Positions 43,311-43,408 of a DNA stretch of 43,408 nucleotides are shown here, one piece after another. Position 1 is the first letter of the stretch. Each line of letters begins with the position of its first letter. A model generated the notes under the pieces. The model did no database searches and was not told where the DNA came from. It saw nothing but the letters and a program-made list of their open reading frames with translations. The position numbers were made by a program, and so were the translations under genes. This stretch comes from Trichormus sp. M33_DOE_039 (GTDB lineage: Bacteria; Cyanobacteriota; Cyanobacteriia; Cyanobacteriales; Nostocaceae): assembly GCA_015296085.1 (NCBI GenBank), contig DVDT01000019.1, forward strand, positions 1-43,408, read 5' to 3'.

Positions 43311-43408
43311 AAAGACAGGAAAGTGCATAGACTATTGTTGCCTAGAAAGCCTGACAGTGGGGAGTTTGAGTCGGAAGAAAAAAGAGACGAAAAAGTTTGG
43401 AGGGAAGA

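Overview
The window looks like chromosomal DNA of a filamentous, heterocyst-forming type cyanobacterium (Nostoc/Anabaena-like). The evidence is psaD (photosystem I) next to trpE, a cyanobacterial phytochelatin-synthase-like enzyme, cyanobacteria-specific families (DUF1802, DUF2605, DUF2973, DUF4079, DICT-domain kinase), at least a dozen HIP1 octamers (GCGATCGC) in the first 10 kb, and heptameric repeats of the kind described in such genomes. The sequence is AT-rich with long intergenic spaces. No rRNA, tRNA or CRISPR array was recognised.

Layout. 1-47 is the start of an IS630-type transposase running off the left edge. 642-2881 holds an aldo/keto reductase divergent from a DUF1802 gene, then a small conserved protein. 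2938-19020 is a long all-minus-strand stretch. Read in the direction of transcription it encodes an osmoprotectant-type ABC importer ATPase and permease, two half-size ABC exporters that look like one heterodimer, a four-repeat DUF4114 protein, and a tight group (Coq4-like, NTF2/SnoaL-like, PapA/condensation-type acyltransferase, alpha/beta hydrolase). It ends with the importer's substrate-binding lipoprotein, a phytochelatin synthase-like protease fold and a frameshifted gamma-glutamyltransferase. The substrate-binding gene lies about 10.8 kb from its likely ATPase and permease, so the exporter, DUF4114 and acyltransferase genes look inserted into, or assembled around, an importer locus.

19095-23866 is an ABC-2 type export operon (one ATPase, two paralogous membrane proteins), divergent from a VapBC-like toxin-antitoxin pair (24072-24663). 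24882-43298 is mostly housekeeping. It holds thrS, the DUF2605 and DUF2973 genes, a glycogen-debranching-type glucosidase, a DICT-GAF histidine kinase, psaD, trpE, a sucrase/ferredoxin-like protein, a ROK sugar kinase, a comEC homologue with a degenerate C-terminal domain, a DUF4079 membrane protein and glyQ.

The most promising undescribed unit is the 10453-5127 operon, which combines a Coq4-like protein, an NTF2-fold protein, an acyltransferase, a membrane-anchored hydrolase, a binding lipoprotein and a thiol-peptide enzyme. Non-coding structures worth attention are a 12-copy 21-bp repeat (4806-5057), a MITE-like element (36027-36122), a nested inverted-repeat element (37707-37775), and two operator-like inverted repeats in promoter regions (1638-1680, 10467-10508).
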